NCBI GenBank assembly: GCA_002731575.1 | Contig: PCCE01000070.1 | Location: 1-51,072 of the forward strand | Reading direction: 5' to 3' | DNA from: Gammaproteobacteria bacterium | GTDB lineage: Bacteria > Pseudomonadota > Gammaproteobacteria > Pseudomonadales > Azotimanducaceae | Length of the DNA stretch: 51,072 nucleotides | Part shown: in pieces, positions 1 to 9,260 of the stretch | How the letters are laid out: the number at the start of each line of letters is the position of its first letter | Numbering within the stretch: the stretch's first letter is position 1 | Made by a program: the position numbers and the translations under genes | The notes under the pieces: model-generated | Databases searched by the model: none | Told to the model about the DNA's origin: nothing | What the model saw: only the letters and a program-made list of their open reading frames with translations

Positions 1-131
1 ACAGCGCCCTACAGTGGCCGGAAGAGTGGCTGACCATTGTAATTTGGGCATTGCTAGGTCTTATCTTGTTAGCCCGGCATGGTGCTAAAGGCGCCAAAAG
101 TGCTGGCGGCCGGGCTGACAAGGCAGGTTAG
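1..131 (+). CDS. C-terminus of a membrane protein (partial)
   Basis: The reading frame is open from the left edge to a TAG at 129-131 and gives 42 residues. They contain a hydrophobic stretch (LTIVIWALLGLILLA) followed by a basic, glycine/alanine-rich cytoplasmic-type tail. This looks like the last transmembrane helix and tail of a transporter, for example an APC-type permease, but too little is present to name the family. It converges on the radical SAM gene 35 bp downstream. Confidence 0.5.
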   Translation, partial: SALQWPEEWLTIVIWALLGLILLARHGAKGAKSAGGRADKAG

Positions 132-166
132 TCGACCATTTCAACTAACCACTTAAACTAACCGGT

Positions 167-1291
167 CTAATCAAAAAGACCCAGTTGCTGGTGATCTGGA
201 GTCGCCTGCCGGGGCGGACAAAATAAATCCGTGCGCAGGGATTCACGATCTTTATCCAGCCCCACCTTGCACATGGCTCGAGCAAAGCGCTGACTCAACA
301 AATCTGCGAACACACCTGTGCCGCGCATGCGCACCCCCCACTGCGTGCGAGCCTTGGCGTCCTGATGGTGGGCATCCAGCACATTCAACACCTTGGCAGC
401 ACGCTCGGGGTAGTGATTGTTCAGCCACTCGGCAAACAGGCCCCGCACTTCTCGTGGCAGACGGAGCAAAATATAGGCCCCCCAGCTGGCGCCAGCGTCC
501 TTGGCTGCTTCCACCATGGTTTCTAGCTCGTGATCATTTATGTAGGGAATAATCGGCGCGAACATTACGCCAGTTGGAACACCTGCCTTATGCAGCTCAG
601 CGATCATCTTGAGCCGCGCGTTGGGGCTTGCAGTGCGCGGCTCTAAACGGTTTTTTAGCGGCTTGTCCAAGGTGGTTAAACTCACGCTTACATGCGCTAG
701 CCCATGAGCGGCCAGTTCGCTCAGCAGGTCCAAGTCGCGCAGGACTAAGGCCCCCTTGGTAACAATGCTCACCGGATGCCGAGTGTGTAGCGCCACTTCC
801 AGCACGCTTCGGGTGACTCTGAGCGACCGCTCCAGCGGCTGATAGGGGTCGGTATTGGTGCCCATGGCAATGGGGCTGACCCGATAACGCTTGCCTGCTA
901 ACTCGGTCAGCAACTGTTCGCGGACATTGGATTTATAAAAAATTCGGGTTTCAAAATCTAAGCCCGGGGATAGATCCAAATAGGCGTGGGTAGGTCTGGC
1001 AAAGCAGTAAATGCAGCCATGCTCGCAGCCCTTGTAGGGATTTATCGACTGATCGAAGGGTATATCAGGTGACCGGTTCGTCGTGATCAGGCGACGGGTA
1101 AGATCTGGCTGGGTTTGCACCCTGACGTTTTTGCTGCGCCAGTGCTCGAGCACATCGCTGCCGTCGCCCCAATCGTCACTGGCGGCCTCACTGCTCTGAT
1201 GCAAAAACCGACTGGGCGGATTTGATCCGGCTCCACGAGTTTTTACAAAAAAATTTTGCCCGGTGACGACAGATCCTCGGCCTACGTTCAT
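167..1291 (-). CDS. PA0069-family radical SAM protein (SplB-like)
   Basis: A 374-residue protein of the PA0069/Rv2578c radical SAM family, related to spore photoproduct lyase-like enzymes. The cluster motif CxxxCxxC (C-EHG-C-IY-C) lies at about residues 89-96 in the context NPYKGCEHGCIYCFARP, which is diagnostic for this family. It would bind a 4Fe-4S cluster and S-adenosylmethionine; the substrate is unknown, and a DNA-repair role is only suggested by its relatives and its regulation. The ATG at 1291 is preferred because GGGGAAG precedes it; in-frame GTG codons at 1312 and 1315 are alternatives. A LexA-type palindrome lies at 1330-1349, just upstream, so the gene is probably SOS-induced independently of the GNAT gene behind it. 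Confidence 0.9.
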   Translation of the reverse strand: MNVGRGSVVTGQNFFVKTRGAGSNPPSRFLHQSSEAASDDWGDGSDVLEHWRSKNVRVQTQPDLTRRLITTNRSPDIPFDQSINPYKGCEHGCIYCFARPTHAYLDLSPGLDFETRIFYKSNVREQLLTELAGKRYRVSPIAMGTNTDPYQPLERSLRVTRSVLEVALHTRHPVSIVTKGALVLRDLDLLSELAAHGLAHVSVSLTTLDKPLKNRLEPRTASPNARLKMIAELHKAGVPTGVMFAPIIPYINDHELETMVEAAKDAGASWGAYILLRLPREVRGLFAEWLNNHYPERAAKVLNVLDAHHQDAKARTQWGVRMRGTGVFADLLSQRFARAMCKVGLDKDRESLRTDLFCPPRQATPDHQQLGLFD

Positions 1292-1329
1292 TGGTCTATC
1301 TTCCCCAGTCACCACTACCTTCTTTATAT

Positions 1330-1349
1330 TACTGTATTTTTATACAGTA
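1330..1349. promoter_or_regulatory. LexA (SOS) box
   Basis: TACTGTATTTTTATACAGTA is a near-perfect palindrome matching the gammaproteobacterial SOS box (CTG-N10-CAG with an AT-rich core, CTGT/ACAG arms). It lies 39 bp upstream of the chosen ATG of the radical SAM gene and between that gene and the GNAT gene. From memory, PA0069 of Pseudomonas aeruginosa belongs to the LexA regulon, so site and gene agree. Confidence 0.85.
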
Positions 1350-1369
1350 TCAAAGTAGGCCGTCAGGGT

Positions 1370-1861
1370 CTAGTCAATGTTTAGCACCATGAACATGTTG
1401 CTGCGCTGGTAACGCTCGTCATGGGCCGCCAGCTGCTCCACAAAACCAGCAGCTCGGTACACTGTGAGCGCCGGTGTTAGCACATCATTAGTGGATAACA
1501 CGATACGCCCTGCACCCCGGCTGCGGGCGTACTCAATGGCATGGGCCAATAACTTTTTGCCGATACCCTGCCCTTGCATCCTAGGGTCAACGGCCATTTT
1601 GGCCAGTTCAAAATCTGTGACATTACCAGCAGCCGTGAAGGCCTTGGGCACCAAGGCCACCGTGCCCACTACCAGAGCGTCAAAAAGCACGAAAAAAATT
1701 TCCCCGCCGGGCGCTATGGCATAGGCCTGCGGGTTGTCGAGGGCGGCACGGTCCTCGTCCTCGACCTGAAAGTAGTGTTCGATCCACTGATAGTTCAGCC
1801 GCGCAAAGTCCGCTGCGTACTCAGCGCTATAGCCCACAATATGAATCACTCTCTCCCCCAC
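1370..1861 (-). CDS. GNAT family N-acetyltransferase
   Basis: A 163-residue protein of standard GNAT length. The acetyl-CoA pyrophosphate loop is clear: QGQGIGKKLLAHA (R/Q-x-x-G-x-G/A form) at about residues 96-108, preceded by an ELAKMAVDPRMQG beta-4 segment and followed by a GAGRIVLSTN beta-5 segment. The acceptor substrate cannot be told from sequence. The start is uncertain: several in-frame GTG codons sit close to a GGGGGAG ribosome-binding sequence near 1850. It is followed 78 bp later by the LexA-controlled radical SAM gene, which has its own promoter. Confidence 0.85.
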   Translation of the reverse strand: MGERVIHIVGYSAEYAADFARLNYQWIEHYFQVEDEDRAALDNPQAYAIAPGGEIFFVLFDALVVGTVALVPKAFTAAGNVTDFELAKMAVDPRMQGQGIGKKLLAHAIEYARSRGAGRIVLSTNDVLTPALTVYRAAGFVEQLAAHDERYQRSNMFMVLNID

Positions 1862-1902
1862 CTGATCACAACTCTTTGCTGCGGCCGACGCCCAAGTAGT
1901 AA

Positions 1903-3018
1903 CTAGTTGGTACCCGCCAACCAGCGCAGGATTGCCGGATTTTCCTCCTGCGGATAGGTATGGGACAAGTTTTCAATCTCGCGGTATACCACTTGGGCAC
2001 CCGCCGCACTCAGCGATGCATGGGCCTCGCGCGCCACACTGACAGGAAACATCCAGTCCAGCGCACCGTGCATGAGATAAACCGGTAGGCCCTGGGCCCG
2101 AGCCGGATCCACCACCTCCATTAACATCGGGTGGAATGACGCAGAACACGGGGCTAGGTGGGTAAACGGCGAGTCACTCTGCAAGCCACTCACATAGCTA
2201 AAGGTACCCCCATCAGACATGCCGGTAAGCAAAATGCGTGCTGGGTCGACCTGCCAATGCTCTTGGGCATAGGTCACCAGTCCAAGCAGCCGCTGGCTGT
2301 CAGTTTCAGGGTTCATCAGCGACCAAGTGCGATCGCTAGACGTGGGCGCAATTAAAACACAGGGGTTAGAGCGCGCTGCGCGCAGCCAGGACCACAAAAA
2401 CTGCCGCCCATGACCACTACCACCATGCAGTGCCATCACCAATGGCAGGCTTTCGCCCTCGTAGTATTCGGGGACATAGACCGAAAATCCGCCACGCTGA
2501 TCCGAGGCATTGTCGGCATGCATTACACCTACATTTGCTCGCTCTGGATCAGCCGCCATTAACTTTTGCTGCAGTTGCTCGTCTTCACGGACTTCCGGCT
2601 CCAAATAAAACCGGTTTACCGGTGGCAGCATGGCAGCCAGGGGATAGGCCGCTGCATAAGCCTGAGTCGCCAGCCCCATGGCCTTGTAGGCTGCCATGGC
2701 CGGTTCCGGTTGCTGCATGGCGGCAGCGAAGCCGTCAAATGCGCGCAGTGCCAAGGTCGTCGACATGTTCGCGAATAGCGTGAATTCCTCAAGGTGTTCT
2801 GGCCATGCCACTTGGGTAAATGTCTGCCGACCTGATTCCAGCGGATCCCGATATTGGGCGATGGCCTCAACCACCTCGGCTAGGGCAGGCGGGTGCATGA
2901 GGCGGCCAGCCTGATTCAGGGCATCCAGTGCGTGCAGCAATGGCAGTACTAGGGCTGTGGTGGCTTCCAGCAATTCATCGGTGTCGCTCAAGGCTTTCTC
3001 TCGCTGCTTTTTTCTCAC
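1903..3018 (-). CDS. Alpha/beta-hydrolase, esterase/phospholipase-like
   Basis: A 371-residue protein. The N-terminal ~150 residues are helical and unrecognised. The C-terminal ~210 residues form an alpha/beta-hydrolase domain of the polyhydroxyalkanoate-depolymerase/phospholipase-carboxylesterase type. Visible elements are an oxyanion segment MALHGGSGHG, the nucleophile elbow GMSDGG (Ser), an Asp-bearing YLMHGALDWMFP segment and a late NLSHTYP histidine. No signal peptide is evident, so it is probably cytoplasmic. The long form starts at GTG 3018; a TTG at 2991 after GAGAGAAA is an alternative. It is divergent from the NorQ-like gene. The substrate is unknown. Confidence 0.75.
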   Translation of the reverse strand: MRKKQREKALSDTDELLEATTALVLPLLHALDALNQAGRLMHPPALAEVVEAIAQYRDPLESGRQTFTQVAWPEHLEEFTLFANMSTTLALRAFDGFAAAMQQPEPAMAAYKAMGLATQAYAAAYPLAAMLPPVNRFYLEPEVREDEQLQQKLMAADPERANVGVMHADNASDQRGGFSVYVPEYYEGESLPLVMALHGGSGHGRQFLWSWLRAARSNPCVLIAPTSSDRTWSLMNPETDSQRLLGLVTYAQEHWQVDPARILLTGMSDGGTFSYVSGLQSDSPFTHLAPCSASFHPMLMEVVDPARAQGLPVYLMHGALDWMFPVSVAREAHASLSAAGAQVVYREIENLSHTYPQEENPAILRWLAGTN

Positions 3019-3158
3019 GGTAACGCGCCGCCGATTTGCCTACAAGGCAGGCAGCCTTTTCTTTTTCTGTATCTTCACAGCATATGCACGCCCTGCCTCG
3101 CAAGCTACGTTGCTGTGCGCATATCCGTGCGCTAACCTGATGACTTGCGTAGGTAGAT

Positions 3159-4010
3159 ATGAATCAAACCACCAATCCTTCAAGCACTAATCCCCAGAGC
3201 AACGATGAAGTGCCCTATTATTTGCCGCTGGCAGACGAAGTTGAGGTCTTCCAAGCGGCCTACGCCTCGCGCCTGCCGATTCTGCTGAAAGGCCCCACAG
3301 GCTGCGGTAAAACACGCTTCGTCGAGCATATGAGCTGGCATCTGGACAGCATGCGGGCCGCCGCGCAGCCACCGGAGGTGCCGCTGTTGACGGTATCCTG
3401 CCACGAGGACCTCACTGCCACCGACATGGTGGGACGTTACTTACTCAAGGGCGACGAAACGGTGTGGTCTGACGGGCCACTGACTCGGGCCGTGCGCACT
3501 GGTGCGATCTGCTACTTAGATGAGATTGTTGAGGCGCGTAAGGACACCACGGTATTAATCCACTCTCTTACCGACCATCGGCGCATTTTGCCCATTGATA
3601 AAACTGGCGAGCTGCTGCACGCCCACGCCGACTTCTTGCTGGTGATCTCCTATAACCCGGGCTATCAGAGCGTGCTCAAGGACCTGAAACCAAGCACCCG
3701 GCAACGCTTTGTAAGCCTCGAATTCGACTACCCGGATGTTGCCACGGAAACACAAATCATCGCCCACGAGTCTGGGGTGGACGACACCACTGCGGAGCGG
3801 CTGGCGGTTATCGGCGAGCGCGTGCGTAACCTCAAACAGCATGGTTTCGAGGAAGGCGTGAGCACACGTCTGTTGATTTACACGGGCGAACTAATTGCCG
3901 CCGGTATTCAACCACGCCGTGCAGCCACAGCGTCAATTATCGGCGCTATTTCCGATGACGCCAGCGTGCAGCAGGCGGTCGCGGATATCGTCGACGTCAT
4001 CTTGCCCTAG
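3159..4010 (+). CDS. MoxR-type AAA+ ATPase, NorQ/CbbQ family
   Basis: A 283-residue AAA+ ATPase of the NorQ/NirQ/CbbQ branch. Walker A GPTGCGKT is at residues 45-52 and Walker B ICYLDE at 117-122. The typical SYNPGYQ segment (about 164-170) and RQRF follow, and the C-terminal helical domain is intact. Family members work with a VWA partner to activate or insert metal into a target enzyme (NO reductase with NorQD, Rubisco with CbbQO). The partner gene follows 14 bp downstream, so the two form an operon. No norCB or cbbLS genes are nearby, so the client protein is unknown here. An AGGTAG sequence precedes the ATG. Confidence 0.9.
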   Translation: MNQTTNPSSTNPQSNDEVPYYLPLADEVEVFQAAYASRLPILLKGPTGCGKTRFVEHMSWHLDSMRAAAQPPEVPLLTVSCHEDLTATDMVGRYLLKGDETVWSDGPLTRAVRTGAICYLDEIVEARKDTTVLIHSLTDHRRILPIDKTGELLHAHADFLLVISYNPGYQSVLKDLKPSTRQRFVSLEFDYPDVATETQIIAHESGVDDTTAERLAVIGERVRNLKQHGFEEGVSTRLLIYTGELIAAGIQPRRAATASIIGAISDDASVQQAVADIVDVILP

Positions 4011-4024
4011 GCTGGGCTGGGCGC

Positions 4025-6055
4025 ATGACAGTGGAAGCCGCCAACCCAGACGATAGCGCGGTGCCAGCGGTGTGGCTGGCCGATGTCGAGGCCGCGCTAG
4101 CGCTATTTGCCGAAGGCATAGCCGGTCGCTATCTGCATATTCGCAGCAGCCAAGAATTCGCCACCAATCCAAGGCTTAAGCTCAACGTCGAGGCTACCGG
4201 CCAAAACAGCGACACCCTGTTTCTCCCCGAGTCCGTCGAGGCCGAACAGGCATCCGCCTATCGCGTACTGGTAATGGAACAAATCGGCCTGCGCGAGTGC
4301 GATACCTTAGAGTTTCGTCTGCAAACCGCCCTGCAGCTTCTGCCACAGCTGGCCGACCGCTACACCCACGACCCTAACGCAGGCCCCCGGATTGGCGACT
4401 TTCGCTTGCTGTTCGACTGTTTCAATCAGCCTGCTCTGGCGGAAGACCTATTCCTGCTGTTTGAAGAGGCGCGAATCCAGCAACACTTGCAGCGCCAATA
4501 TCCCGGGCTAACAAAGCACCTAGAGGAATATTACTCGCATCAGCTGGCGAACAAAGCAGCCGCCGATTTGCTGTCCCAAGCCAAGCGTTGGCGCATGGGC
4601 GAGGGCTTGAGCATTGCCGACGGCGCGGTAGAGCAAGCGCTGTATGCGGCACTTGCTGAACTGGCCGAACACGCCGAATCGGTCTACGACAGCGTGGCCG
4701 CACTGTGCCAGCACTACGACGCGGTACTGTCGCGTTATGCGTTAGAGCAAGAGGAATATCGAAAGAGCGACGAATCGCTGGTGGATTGGTTGAACCGGGA
4801 ACAGCGCGTCGAGGAGTGGGAAGAAGAACTCGAGGACATTAACGAGCAACTCAATCAGTCCATGGCCATGGACACTCCTACCGGCGAAGAACGAGAGGCG
4901 GTCTATGGCGATGCCGGTGACGGCAGCCAGCGCCAGATCGATGTGGAAATCAAAGAGCTGAAAGACGAGCGCGACACCTTGAAGCGGCGGGTCGATATGG
5001 AGCGCTCGGCCATTGCCCATGCACTAGGCGGCGCACAGGGCGATACCCGCAGCTTTCGTTATGACGAATGGGACTATCTGAACCACACCTATCTGCGCGC
5101 TTGGTGCCGAGTGTTCGAGCAGCCCTTGGAGCCGGGCTCAGCAGAAGACATCGCACCGCTGAAAGCGGTTATTCGTGCCTACAAAAATACCGTTCAGCGT
5201 CGCCTTGAGCAGATACGTCCAACCGGCCTTGAACGCATACGACGAGTACAAGATGGCGACGAGCTGGATCTGGATGCGGTAATTGAAGCCCGTCAGGATA
5301 TCCGCGCCGGGCAAAGCCCTAACGAGCGTGTGTACTCGCGCAAAGAGCGCGTGCAACGCGACGTCAGCGCGATTTTCTTAGTCGATCTATCGGCTTCCAC
5401 AGACGACCCCATTCACCCTCCTGAACCCAAGGATTGGTCTAATTACGAGGTAGACGAGGCCGAGACCCGGGCAGGCTGGTATGCCACTTTTGACGACATC
5501 GAGGAAGAACCTGAAGAACCGGGCCGCAAAATTATTGATTTAGAACGCGAGGCCATGGTGGTTATGGCCGCAGCGCTGGAAGCTCTGGGCGACAGCTACG
5601 GAATCTACGGCTTCTCGGGTTATAGCAAGGACAATGTCGAACTGTTTATCGCCAAGGAGCCAGATGACGCTTTCTCCCAGACTACGCTGGCGAGCATTGC
5701 GGCCATGTCGCCAAAGGGTTCTACGCGTATGGGACCAGCGATCCGGCACGCTACCCAAAAGCTTATGGGCACCGGGAGCGCCATGAAAGTGTTGATGGTA
5801 ATAAGCGACGGCTTCCCTCAAGACTGCGATTACGGGCCGGTGCGCGGCAATCATGACTACGGTGTGGAAGACACCGCCCGAGCGCTGCAAGAAACACAGC
5901 AGAAAGGCATAGAAACCTTTTGCATGACCGTTGATAAGTCAGGCCATGACTATCTCAAGCGCATGTGTCCCAACGAGCGCTATATGGTGATCGAAGAAAT
6001 GGAAGACTTGCCAGACCAGCTCACCAAGGTTTATACCGCCCTCACCGGCAAGTAG
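4025..6055 (+). CDS. VWA-domain protein, NorD/CbbO family
   Basis: A 676-residue partner of the upstream AAA+ ATPase. The N-terminal half is helical, with a charged, coiled-coil-like stretch around residues 245-335. The C-terminal ~230 residues form a von Willebrand factor A domain. Its MIDAS residues are visible: DLSAS near residue 455, the STRMGPAIRHA threonine, and the MVISDGFPQD aspartate. An acidic insert (DDIEEEPEEPG) sits inside the VWA domain. In NorD/CbbO the MIDAS contacts the client enzyme while the ATPase ring remodels it. It ends 3 bp before the oppositely oriented 60-residue membrane-protein gene. Confidence 0.88.
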   Translation: MTVEAANPDDSAVPAVWLADVEAALALFAEGIAGRYLHIRSSQEFATNPRLKLNVEATGQNSDTLFLPESVEAEQASAYRVLVMEQIGLRECDTLEFRLQTALQLLPQLADRYTHDPNAGPRIGDFRLLFDCFNQPALAEDLFLLFEEARIQQHLQRQYPGLTKHLEEYYSHQLANKAAADLLSQAKRWRMGEGLSIADGAVEQALYAALAELAEHAESVYDSVAALCQHYDAVLSRYALEQEEYRKSDESLVDWLNREQRVEEWEEELEDINEQLNQSMAMDTPTGEEREAVYGDAGDGSQRQIDVEIKELKDERDTLKRRVDMERSAIAHALGGAQGDTRSFRYDEWDYLNHTYLRAWCRVFEQPLEPGSAEDIAPLKAVIRAYKNTVQRRLEQIRPTGLERIRRVQDGDELDLDAVIEARQDIRAGQSPNERVYSRKERVQRDVSAIFLVDLSASTDDPIHPPEPKDWSNYEVDEAETRAGWYATFDDIEEEPEEPGRKIIDLEREAMVVMAAALEALGDSYGIYGFSGYSKDNVELFIAKEPDDAFSQTTLASIAAMSPKGSTRMGPAIRHATQKLMGTGSAMKVLMVISDGFPQDCDYGPVRGNHDYGVEDTARALQETQQKGIETFCMTVDKSGHDYLKRMCPNERYMVIEEMEDLPDQLTKVYTALTGK

Positions 6056-6058
6056 CTT

Positions 6059-6241
6059 TTACTGCACCGACCAGATCAACAGCAGTACAAAGAGCAGCAC
6101 CAGACCCAGCAGAAAAACCGCTGTAGACCAGTCGCCGGGCTGCGCTTCCACGGGATTGGCGCGCCAGTTCTTGTACATTGGCCAAATGGCGAAGAGCATC
6201 ATGCCGCCAGCTATCAAGGCTAAAATTTGCATCCATTCCAT
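6059..6241 (-). CDS. Small two-helix membrane protein, unknown function
   Basis: A 60-residue protein with two predicted transmembrane helices: roughly residues 5-21 (ILALIAGGMMLFAIWPM) and 42-59 (VFLLGLVLLFVLLLIW). A short loop with W/N/P residues (YKNWRANP) joins them. The composition is that of a real membrane protein, and the frame is flanked by tightly packed genes. No function can be assigned. It may be cotranscribed with or read through from the Bax-inhibitor gene, although a terminator-like hairpin separates them. Confidence 0.6.
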   Translation of the reverse strand: MEWMQILALIAGGMMLFAIWPMYKNWRANPVEAQPGDWSTAVFLLGLVLLFVLLLIWSVQ

Positions 6242-6269
6242 GTCTTATCTCTGCACTATTAAGCCCAAT

Positions 6270-6315
6270 AAAAAACCCGACTCAGTCTCCGCGCAGCGAA
6301 GTCCCAGCCGGGTTT
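6270..6315 (-). terminator. Rho-independent terminator after the Bax-inhibitor gene
   Basis: Read on the minus strand, AAACCCG pairs with CGGGTTT around an internal GC-rich loop, and the distal arm runs straight into TTTTTT. It sits 53 bp past the stop codon of the minus-strand Bax-inhibitor gene, where a terminator is expected. The loop of about 32 bases is long, so strength is uncertain. Confidence 0.6.
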
Positions 6316-6367
6316 AGCGTCAGCAAATTCAGATCTGCTGCGTTGAGCGAAGCCTTTTAGTCGTCGT

Positions 6368-7042
6368 CTAGTCGTCGCTACCAAACATGCCCAACAGCTG
6401 CAGCAGGCTGATGAATATGTTGAAGATGCTCAGATATAGGCTATAGGTGGCCATAATGTAGTTGGTTTCACCGCCGTTCACGATGGAGCCAATCTGCATC
6501 AGAATCAGTGCGCTCATCAACAAAATGATGCCACCTGAGATTACCACTGCCATCAGCGGCATTTGCAGGAAGATGTTGGCGATCATGCCGACAATCATCA
6601 CCATCATGCCAATGGCGACGAAGCCGCCCATAAAAGAGAAATCGCGCTTCGAGGTCATAGCGTAACCGGCAAGGCCCAAAAAGATTACCGCCGTGCCACC
6701 CAGAGCCGTGCTGACCAGTTGTGCACCGTTGGAAAAAGTTAGGTACATGCTAACAATTGGCCCAAGACCAAAGCCGAGCAAACCCGTCACCAAGAAGATA
6801 ACGCCAAGACCAGCGCCTGAGTTAGCGGTACGCGGCAGCACGAACATTCCCAATACCATGGAGGCGATCACACAAATCAGATAGGCACCTGTGGGCACCT
6901 TGAGCGCCATCGCCAAGCCAGCCATTAGTGCACTAAAACCCAGTGTAGCGGCCAGCAGCATGTAGGTATTTTTCAGTACCTTGTTGGTTTCCAGCGTAGA
7001 CAGACTCGCTACCGACGCCCGATGCGTAGATCTTTGTTCCAT
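6368..7042 (-). CDS. Bax inhibitor-1/YccA family membrane protein
   Basis: A 224-residue integral membrane protein with about seven hydrophobic helices and an acidic C-terminus (MFGSDD), as usual for BI-1/YccA (UPF0005) proteins. The early NKVLKNTYMLLAATLGFSAL segment is characteristic of gammaproteobacterial YccA-like members. E. coli YccA modulates FtsH proteolysis and other members leak calcium or protons; which applies here is unknown. A hairpin terminator follows at 6270-6315. The 294-bp gap upstream (7043-7336) shows no further gene and presumably holds divergent promoters. Confidence 0.9.
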   Translation of the reverse strand: MEQRSTHRASVASLSTLETNKVLKNTYMLLAATLGFSALMAGLAMALKVPTGAYLICVIASMVLGMFVLPRTANSGAGLGVIFLVTGLLGFGLGPIVSMYLTFSNGAQLVSTALGGTAVIFLGLAGYAMTSKRDFSFMGGFVAIGMMVMIVGMIANIFLQMPLMAVVISGGIILLMSALILMQIGSIVNGGETNYIMATYSLYLSIFNIFISLLQLLGMFGSDD

Positions 7043-7336
7043 TATTCACACCTGTGTTAACTCTGTACAAACGCGGCTGCCACTTACAGTAACTTGCCGC
7101 TCTTGCGCGTTTATTCGACCCCACTGTGGAGCAATGCCTCTATATTGGCAACTGGGAGCAGTTTTGCAACCCCATCGTCAGCAATCCTGCATAAGTCAAA
7201 ACTTAGTCAGCAAAATTCGCCCTCGACCTCACCCTCGGCGAAGGCCAGCAACGTCACAAATTTTTAACCATCTGCGCATACCCATTGGTGACACAACAAG
7301 CTAATCTTCCGACTTCAAACGGTTTGGATCACCGCT

Positions 7337-8227
7337 ATGCCAACGCCTGAGTTAGACCCAGCATTTGTCTCCTACTTGCGTGAAGAGCCGAAAATTTCCT
7401 ATGTGCATCCCGACGACCCGTGGCTAACCCGCCAAGTCATTTCTTCTATTGAGCGTCTCTTTGGGCGTAATCATATCGAGTCCATATACAAGGATTTGAA
7501 GCTAGGTCCCTTCGACATTGCAAATTTCTTTGCCGAAGCCTTCACCAATACGCGCATTGAACGCCGCTATGCGGGCGCCGATCTGGGCGCTATTCCCGCC
7601 AACGGCCCATTAGTTTTTGTCGCCAATCATCCCTTTGGTATCGTGGACGGTATGGCGCTATGCGATATGGCGCTGCAGGCCCGCGGTGATTTCCGCATTC
7701 TCATTCACTCACTACTGTGCCAAGACAAAGATTTAGCACCCTATTTTCTGCCCATAGACTTTAATCCCACCAAGCGGGCGATCAAAAACAACATCCGGGT
7801 AAAAAACGTCGCCCAAGACTGCTTAGAGCAGAACATCCCGATTTTGATTTTCCCTTCGGGTTTCGTTTCCACCGCGGACAAAAAAGGTTTCGGCCACGTT
7901 GTCGATGCGCCATGGACAACCTTTGCTGCGAAGCTGATTCGCGACGCCGAGGCAAGCGTGGTACCAGTGTATTTTCCCGGTCGCAATCGCCGTGCTTTTC
8001 ATCTGGCCTCACACATCGCCGAGCCGCTGCGCATGGCGCTAATGCTTAGCGAAGCGCGCAACCGTTTTGGTAAGCCGCTAGACGCGGTGGTTGGTGATAC
8101 GCTTGATTGGGCATCGCTGAGTCAATTGGGCAACCGCCAAGCGCTGACAGACTACCTTTACAGCGAAGTGCAGGCACTCGCCTTCCACAACGTCGAACCC
8201 CATCCGGCAGTTTTTTCCCAACGCTGA
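7337..8227 (+). CDS. Lysophospholipid acyltransferase family protein
   Basis: A 296-residue acyltransferase of the PlsC-like (1-acylglycerol-3-phosphate/hemolysin) superfamily. The catalytic HX4D motif is present as NHPFGIVDG at about residues 95-103. The downstream FPSGFVS segment replaces the usual FPEG substrate-binding motif, as seen in hemolysin/ornithine-lipid-type members. No clear transmembrane helix is visible, so it is probably a peripheral inner-membrane enzyme. It is followed 21 bp later by the rhomboid gene, suggesting cotranscription. The acyl acceptor cannot be named. Confidence 0.82.
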   Translation: MPTPELDPAFVSYLREEPKISYVHPDDPWLTRQVISSIERLFGRNHIESIYKDLKLGPFDIANFFAEAFTNTRIERRYAGADLGAIPANGPLVFVANHPFGIVDGMALCDMALQARGDFRILIHSLLCQDKDLAPYFLPIDFNPTKRAIKNNIRVKNVAQDCLEQNIPILIFPSGFVSTADKKGFGHVVDAPWTTFAAKLIRDAEASVVPVYFPGRNRRAFHLASHIAEPLRMALMLSEARNRFGKPLDAVVGDTLDWASLSQLGNRQALTDYLYSEVQALAFHNVEPHPAVFSQR

Positions 8228-8248
8228 TAACCCTGCTACCCTTGGTCT

Positions 8249-9130
8249 ATGACTGAGGAACAAGCCCCTTGGGTTGAAGTATTTCGCGCCGAAGACCAGC
8301 GACTCATTAGAGACGCCAGTCTGGTGCTGCTTGCGGTGAAAATCGCTCATCGAGTCGATATGAACGCCACCACCTCGCCTTGGTCCGTTATGGTGCCCGC
8401 CGACCAGCAAGCCCGTGCTCACAATGAGCTGACCGCCTATTGGCAAGAAAACAGTAAGCCGCCCCCTGAGCAGACCCAGGTGCCCTTTGTCGATAGCGGC
8501 TGGCCGGGTGTACTGGGCTTTCTCGCCGTTATTTGGGCAGTGCCTGCCCTACAAGGTTTTGCCAATAGCCCACTGGTTGAGGCCGGGGTACTGCACAGCG
8601 AGGCTGTGCGTGAGGGCCAATGGTGGCGGGCCATCACCGCTCTGACCCTGCACGGTGGTCTTGAACATATTCTCAGCAACAGTCTGTTTGGCAGTTTGTT
8701 CGGCTTCTTTGTAGCCCGATACTTGGGTTCCGGCGTGGGCTGGCTGGCCATTCTCGGCTGCGCGGCGCTAGCCAACCTGTTCAATGCCTTTATTCATCCA
8801 GACGCCTTTCGTGCCCTTGGTGCATCTACCGCGAACTTTGCGGCCCTAGGTCTTACCCCAACCCTGCTTTGGCGTAAGGGCGCTTTTCGACAACAGGACT
8901 GGCGTCGCAGCGTTGCGCCATTATTCGCTGCCCTTGCCATGCTGGCACTGACCGGCTTCGGCGCAGAGCGGGTTGATGTGGGCGGCCATGTATTTGGTTT
9001 TATTGCGGGTGTCTGCGCGGGTTTGCAGCTCTCGCGCATCGACTTCGCGGCAATCCCCCGAGAGCGTCAACAGCAATGCGGAATTCTGGCGTTGGGTCTC
9101 GTTGCATTCGCTTGGGTTGTAGCGCTGTAG
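8249..9130 (+). CDS. Rhomboid-family intramembrane serine protease
   Basis: A 293-residue protein. A cytoplasmic N-terminal domain of about 85 residues precedes a six-helix rhomboid core. Active-site elements are complete: the H-x4-H-x3-N loop (H135, H140, N144 in HGGLEHILSN), the catalytic serine S193 in GASTANF, and the helix-6 histidine H247 in GGHVFGF. It should cleave transmembrane substrates in the inner membrane. It follows the acyltransferase by 21 bp and is likely cotranscribed with it. Its natural substrate is unknown. Confidence 0.88.
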   Translation: MTEEQAPWVEVFRAEDQRLIRDASLVLLAVKIAHRVDMNATTSPWSVMVPADQQARAHNELTAYWQENSKPPPEQTQVPFVDSGWPGVLGFLAVIWAVPALQGFANSPLVEAGVLHSEAVREGQWWRAITALTLHGGLEHILSNSLFGSLFGFFVARYLGSGVGWLAILGCAALANLFNAFIHPDAFRALGASTANFAALGLTPTLLWRKGAFRQQDWRRSVAPLFAALAMLALTGFGAERVDVGGHVFGFIAGVCAGLQLSRIDFAAIPRERQQQCGILALGLVAFAWVVAL

Positions 9131-9260
9131 GCGTTTTCGCGCCTCGGTTGGGTATTTTGTTCAGCCAAGGTTCAGATTGAAGCCAGCACCATGGCTGCAG
9201 TACTGGCCATTTCGCCTGAAATAATTTCGCCCACAGCAGCCCAAATATGAGGAGGCCTGA

